Origin: Deltaproteobacteria bacterium
Lineage (GTDB): Bacteria > JAUYMQ01
Assembly: GCA_030698575.1 (NCBI GenBank)
Contig: JAUYMQ010000620.1
Coordinates: 1 to 9,571 of the forward strand
DNA length: 9,571 bases
Direction of reading: 5' to 3'
A program made the translations under genes and the position numbers. The notes beneath the pieces are model-generated. The model saw only the letters and a list, made by a program, of their open reading frames with translations, searched no databases and had not been told where the DNA came from. Positions 5,500 to 9,571 of this stretch are shown here, piece after piece. How positions within the stretch are numbered: the first letter of the stretch is position 1; the number at the start of each line of letters is the position of its first letter.

Positions 5500-6120
5500 C
5501 TAGAGAACACCCTTTGTCGAGAGCGCGCCGCTCACGCGCGGCTCGGCGCTGCTCGCCTGATCGAGGGCCCGGCCAAGCGCCTTGAATATGCTCTCGACCA
5601 GGTGGTGCGAGTTTTTTCCGTACCGCACGTTCACGTGCAGATCGATCTGCGCATTCGAACCGAAGGCGCGGAGAAACTCCTCCACCAGCTCCAGATCGAA
5701 GCCGCCGATCTTGTTCACCGGCAGTACGGCATTGAAGACGAAGTGCGGCCGGTTCGAGAGATCAACCGTCACCTCCGTCAGCGTTTCCGTCATGGGGACC
5801 ACGCCGTGGCCGTAGCGCCGTACGCCCTTGTAGCCGTCGAGCGCCTTCCGGAAGGCCTGTCCGAGCACGATGCCCACGTCTTCGACCGTGTGGTGGAGAT
5901 CCACCTCGAGATCGCCGCGAGCCTTGAGCTGCACGTCGAAGAAACCGTGCTTGAACGCGGCGCCGAGCAAGTGGTCGAAGAAGGGGATCCCGGTGTCGAC
6001 GTGGTAGTCGCCCGTCCCGTCCACAACGAGTTTCATCGAGATGTCGGTCTCGCGCGTTTTACGACTGAGCTGGGCGCTGCGCGCCCCCTCGCCGCGTTTT
6101 CTGGGCGTCGTCTTCTTCAT
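5500..6120 (-). CDS. hisB: Imidazoleglycerol-phosphate dehydratase HisB (monofunctional)
   Basis: This Mn-dependent enzyme dehydrates imidazole glycerol phosphate to imidazole acetol phosphate, the step after HisF-HisH. It has 206 residues and no fused histidinol phosphatase domain. Duplicate metal-binding motifs are present: FFDHLL (47-52), DLHHTVED (74-81) and NSHHLVES (170-177). RRYG and VDLSNRP are also typical. The usual PMDE reads PMTE (109-112), a substitution outside the metal-binding histidines. The N-terminus is about a dozen Lys/Arg-rich residues longer than many homologues before SRKTRETDI. ATG at 6120 overlaps the hisD TGA (ATGA), with GGAGGGG just upstream. The gene ends with TAG directly after the canonical STKGVL C-terminus. 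Confidence 0.96.
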   Translation of the reverse strand: MKKTTPRKRGEGARSAQLSRKTRETDISMKLVVDGTGDYHVDTGIPFFDHLLGAAFKHGFFDVQLKARGDLEVDLHHTVEDVGIVLGQAFRKALDGYKGVRRYGHGVVPMTETLTEVTVDLSNRPHFVFNAVLPVNKIGGFDLELVEEFLRAFGSNAQIDLHVNVRYGKNSHHLVESIFKALGRALDQASSAEPRVSGALSTKGVL

Positions 6121-7483
6121 CGTCCCCTCCGCTCCTTCCGTCGCGATCCGTCTGCCCGGCGGCTCCGGCCCCCCCGGTCCGCCTCCATCCTCACCCGCAC
6201 CGCCTCAGCGTGCCCCGCCAACCCCTCCAGCCCGGCAAGCGTTCGCGCGTGCGGGCCCAGCCGCTGGATGCCGGCGCGGCTCACCTCGATCACGCTGGAG
6301 CGCTTCACAAAGTCCTGCGCGCCCAGCGGGGAGAAGAAACGCGCCGTGCCCGCCGTGGGAAGCACGTGATTGGGTCCCGCCACGAAGTCCCCCAGCACCA
6401 CGGTTGAATTGTGCCCGAGAAAGATAGCGCCGGCGTGGCGAATCTGCCGGAGCCAGAGCGACGGCCGGGCAACGGCAAGCTCCAGGTGCTCCGGCGCATA
6501 CCGGTTGGCAAGACCGACCGCCTCCGCGGCGCTCCTCGCCCGGATGAGCGCGCCTCCGCGCGCGAGCGCCTTTTCGATGATGCGCCGGCGGGGCGCCCGC
6601 GCCATCTGCCTGGCAAGCGCCGCGCGGGTCTTCTCCAAAATTGCCCGCGAGGTCGAAATGAGAATCGCTCGCGCATCCTCGTCGTGCTCGGCCTGCGAGA
6701 GAAGATCCGCCGCAAGCCACTCGGGGTTGGCGGTCTGATCCGCCAGGATCAGGATCTCCGTCGGCCCCGCGATGGCGTCAATCCCGACCTCGCCGAAAGC
6801 CAGCCGTTTGGCCGTGGCGACGTAGATGTTGCCGGGCCCGACGATTTTGTCGACCCGTGGCACCGTGCGCGTGCCGTAGGCGAGCGCGGCGATCGCCTGG
6901 GCTCCGCCGATGCGGAACACGCGATCCACGCCGGCGATTTCCGCCGCCGCGAGCACCGCGGGGCTCAGCTTCCCCCCGGATGCCGGCGTGGCCAGCACGA
7001 TCTCGCCAACACCCGCCGCCCTGGCCGGAACGGCGGCCATCAGAACCGATGAGGGGTAGGTAGCCTTGCCGCCCGGCGCGTAGACACCCACGCGATCGAG
7101 CGGCGTCACCTGCTCGCCCAGCTTCACCCCGGGGCCGCCGTCCATGCGCCAGGAGCGCGGGCGCGCCTTCGCGTGAAAGCGCGCGATGCGGGCCGCAGCC
7201 ACTTCGAGCGTGCGAAGCGCGGCGGCAGGCAGCCCGCGGCCCGCGGCCCGGATGGTGCGCCGATCCACCTCGAGGGTGGCCGGCGTCAGGCGAAGGCCGT
7301 CGAACTTCCGCGTGAGCTGGATGAGCGCGCGATCGCCCTTGCGCCGCACCGCCTCCATGATCGCGCGGACCTCGGTCTCGACCTGCCGCCCGTCCACGAG
7401 GCCACGCTCGCAGATGCGGTCGAAAGTCCGGCCGAAATCTTTCGAGGTGGTCGAGAGCAGTGGCATCGAGGGTGCGGCGGCTT

Positions 7484-7487
<4 letters not shown>
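6117..7487 (-). CDS. hisD: Histidinol dehydrogenase HisD
   Basis: HisD carries out the last two steps of histidine synthesis, a four-electron NAD-dependent oxidation of histidinol to histidine with a Zn ion. It has 456 residues. The signature runs through [15 protein letters not shown] (192-206), [17 protein letters not shown] (212-228) and [10 protein letters not shown] (241-250). Zn and catalytic residues are all present: Q265 and H268 (SQAEHDED), E333 and H334 (APEHLE), D367 (VLGDF) and H426 (GLAGHAEAV). After about residue 433 comes a roughly 20-residue Arg-rich tail beyond the usual end. The start is GTG at 7487, overlapping the murA TGA by 4 bases; the ribosome site is poor, and ATG at codon 8 (MPLLSTTSK) is an alternative. 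In many relatives hisG precedes hisD here, but it is absent. Confidence 0.96.
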
Positions 7488-8737
<1,250 letters not shown>

Positions 8738-8776
8738 GGTGTCCCCCCTCGCCGCCGCGTCGCGCGGGCCTCCTGA

Positions 8777-9571
8777 TTACCGTCGCCTTGCCGAGACCAC
8801 TCTTGGAATTCCAGCCAGATCCGCGATCACCCGGATCCCCTCGAAATCGCCGCCGGCCTCGTAGAGCGCCGACACGGCCGCCGCCTGCCCGACGCCCACC
8901 TCGACGGCGATCGAGCCGCCGGGAAGAAGGTGCGCGGGGGCGTCTGCCCGAAGCCGCCGGTGGACCGCAAGGCCGTCGGGTCCGCCACGCAACGCACCCG
9001 CGGGCTCCCAGTCACGAATGTCCGGCGGCAGCTTTTCCCAGTCGCCGTCTTCGACGTAGGGCGGGTTCGAGAGAATGAGATGAGCCGGCGCCGCTCGCCC
9101 GCTCTTCCCGGCCCCTCTGGCTCCGTCCCGCTCGCCGAGGAGATCGCCCCGGCAGAGCGTCACCCGCCCCACAAGGTCTAGCCGTTCCACGTTGCGGGCC
9201 GCCACACGCAGCGCTCGCGCGCTGCGATCGATGGCGAGGACCTGCGCGCGCCGGTTCGCGTGAGCCAGCGCCACAGCCACGCAGCCTGATCCCGTTCCGA
9301 CGTCGATGACGCGCGCCCCTTGATCCGTACCGCCGCGCGGCGCCCGGTCATGGAACCCCGCTTTCTCAAGAAGTTCAAGCCCTTCCTGCACCAGCGTCTC
9401 GGTATCCGGGCGCGGTATCAGGACCGATCGGGTCACTCGAAAGGGCAGGGACCAGAATTCCCGCTCCCCGGTGATGTAGGCCACCGGCTCCCGCCGCCCC
9501 CGGCGCGCGATGCGCCGCCGGTAGGCCTCCGCATCGCGCTTCCCGAGCGGCAGGCGGCGGTCGAGGATCAT
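8777..9571 (-). CDS. prmC: Peptide chain release factor N5-glutamine methyltransferase PrmC, 5' end outside window
   Basis: PrmC methylates the GGQ glutamine of release factors RF1 and RF2 with S-adenosylmethionine. The visible 264 residues hold the end of the N-terminal recognition domain (RREPVAYITGEREFW, then LIPRPDTETLV) and the whole class I methyltransferase domain: motif I DVGTGSG (90-96) and the catalytic NPPY (169-172), then GGPDGL. The C-terminus DLAGIPRVVSARRR is typical. The ATG at the very edge of the window is almost certainly an internal Met, because the first 25-30 percent of the N-terminal helical domain is missing; the true start lies upstream, where prfA is often found. Short Gly/Arg-rich insertions (about 75-85 and 146-162) are lineage-specific loops. 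It ends in TAA, 39 bases before murA. Confidence 0.95.
   Translation of the reverse strand: MILDRRLPLGKRDAEAYRRRIARRGRREPVAYITGEREFWSLPFRVTRSVLIPRPDTETLVQEGLELLEKAGFHDRAPRGGTDQGARVIDVGTGSGCVAVALAHANRRAQVLAIDRSARALRVAARNVERLDLVGRVTLCRGDLLGERDGARGAGKSGRAAPAHLILSNPPYVEDGDWEKLPPDIRDWEPAGALRGGPDGLAVHRRLRADAPAHLLPGGSIAVEVGVGQAAAVSALYEAGGDFEGIRVIADLAGIPRVVSARRR

Noticed and set aside
5497-6369. 290-codon plus-strand open frame opposite hisB and hisD
   Set aside because: Mirror of the conserved HisB protein on the other strand.

Overview
This is a G+C-rich window (about two-thirds G+C by eye) in which every supported gene reads on the minus strand, in order from the right edge to the left: prmC (5' end outside the window), murA, hisD, hisB, hisH, a lipoprotein gene, hisA, hisF, rpsU, an alkyladenine-type DNA glycosylase gene, and dnaG (3' end outside the window). 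Genes are tightly packed. Only about half of the visible starts are ATG: hisD, hisA, hisF and dnaG use GTG, and rpsU uses TTG. The linkage prmC-murA-his, the dedicated (unfused) HisB dehydratase, the lipobox protein and the rpsU...dnaG module suggest a Gram-negative, high-G+C bacterium, plausibly Deltaproteobacteria-like (Desulfobacterota, Myxococcota or a related uncultured lineage). This placement is an inference from gene order and protein flavour, not a measured phylogeny.

Right part (9571 down to 3360): prmC ends 39 bases before murA. From murA on, genes overlap or nearly touch (murA/hisD and hisD/hisB overlap by 4 bases, hisB/hisH are 2 bases apart, hisH/lipoprotein 21 bases apart, lipoprotein/hisA overlap by 4 bases), so this reads as one operon. 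It mixes release-factor methylation (PrmC), the first committed step of peptidoglycan synthesis (MurA), histidine synthesis (HisD, HisB, HisH, HisA) and one envelope lipoprotein of unknown function. hisG, hisC, hisI and hisE are not in the window.

Middle (3359 to 2445): a 99-base imperfect palindromic intergenic repeat separates hisA from hisF. hisF is full length by alignment and keeps its catalytic aspartates, but codon 171 is an in-frame TAG where the family has a conserved GAG-type glutamate. This is a single-base lesion with no frameshift. hisA and hisB end in TAG at their normal family C-termini, which argues against general amber recoding.

Left part (2444 to 1): a strong sigma70-like promoter and a hairpin with a T-rich tail precede rpsU. 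Then come a 152-base intergenic stretch with a perfect G+C hairpin, the glycosylase gene and dnaG. This resembles the rpsU-dnaG(-rpoD) macromolecular-synthesis operon with a DNA-repair glycosylase placed between S21 and primase.

No tRNA, rRNA, CRISPR array, insertion sequence or phage gene was seen. The points most worth a second look are the amber codon in hisF, the palindromic repeat just upstream of it, the lipoprotein gene inside the his operon, and the rpsU-glycosylase-dnaG arrangement with its structured leader.
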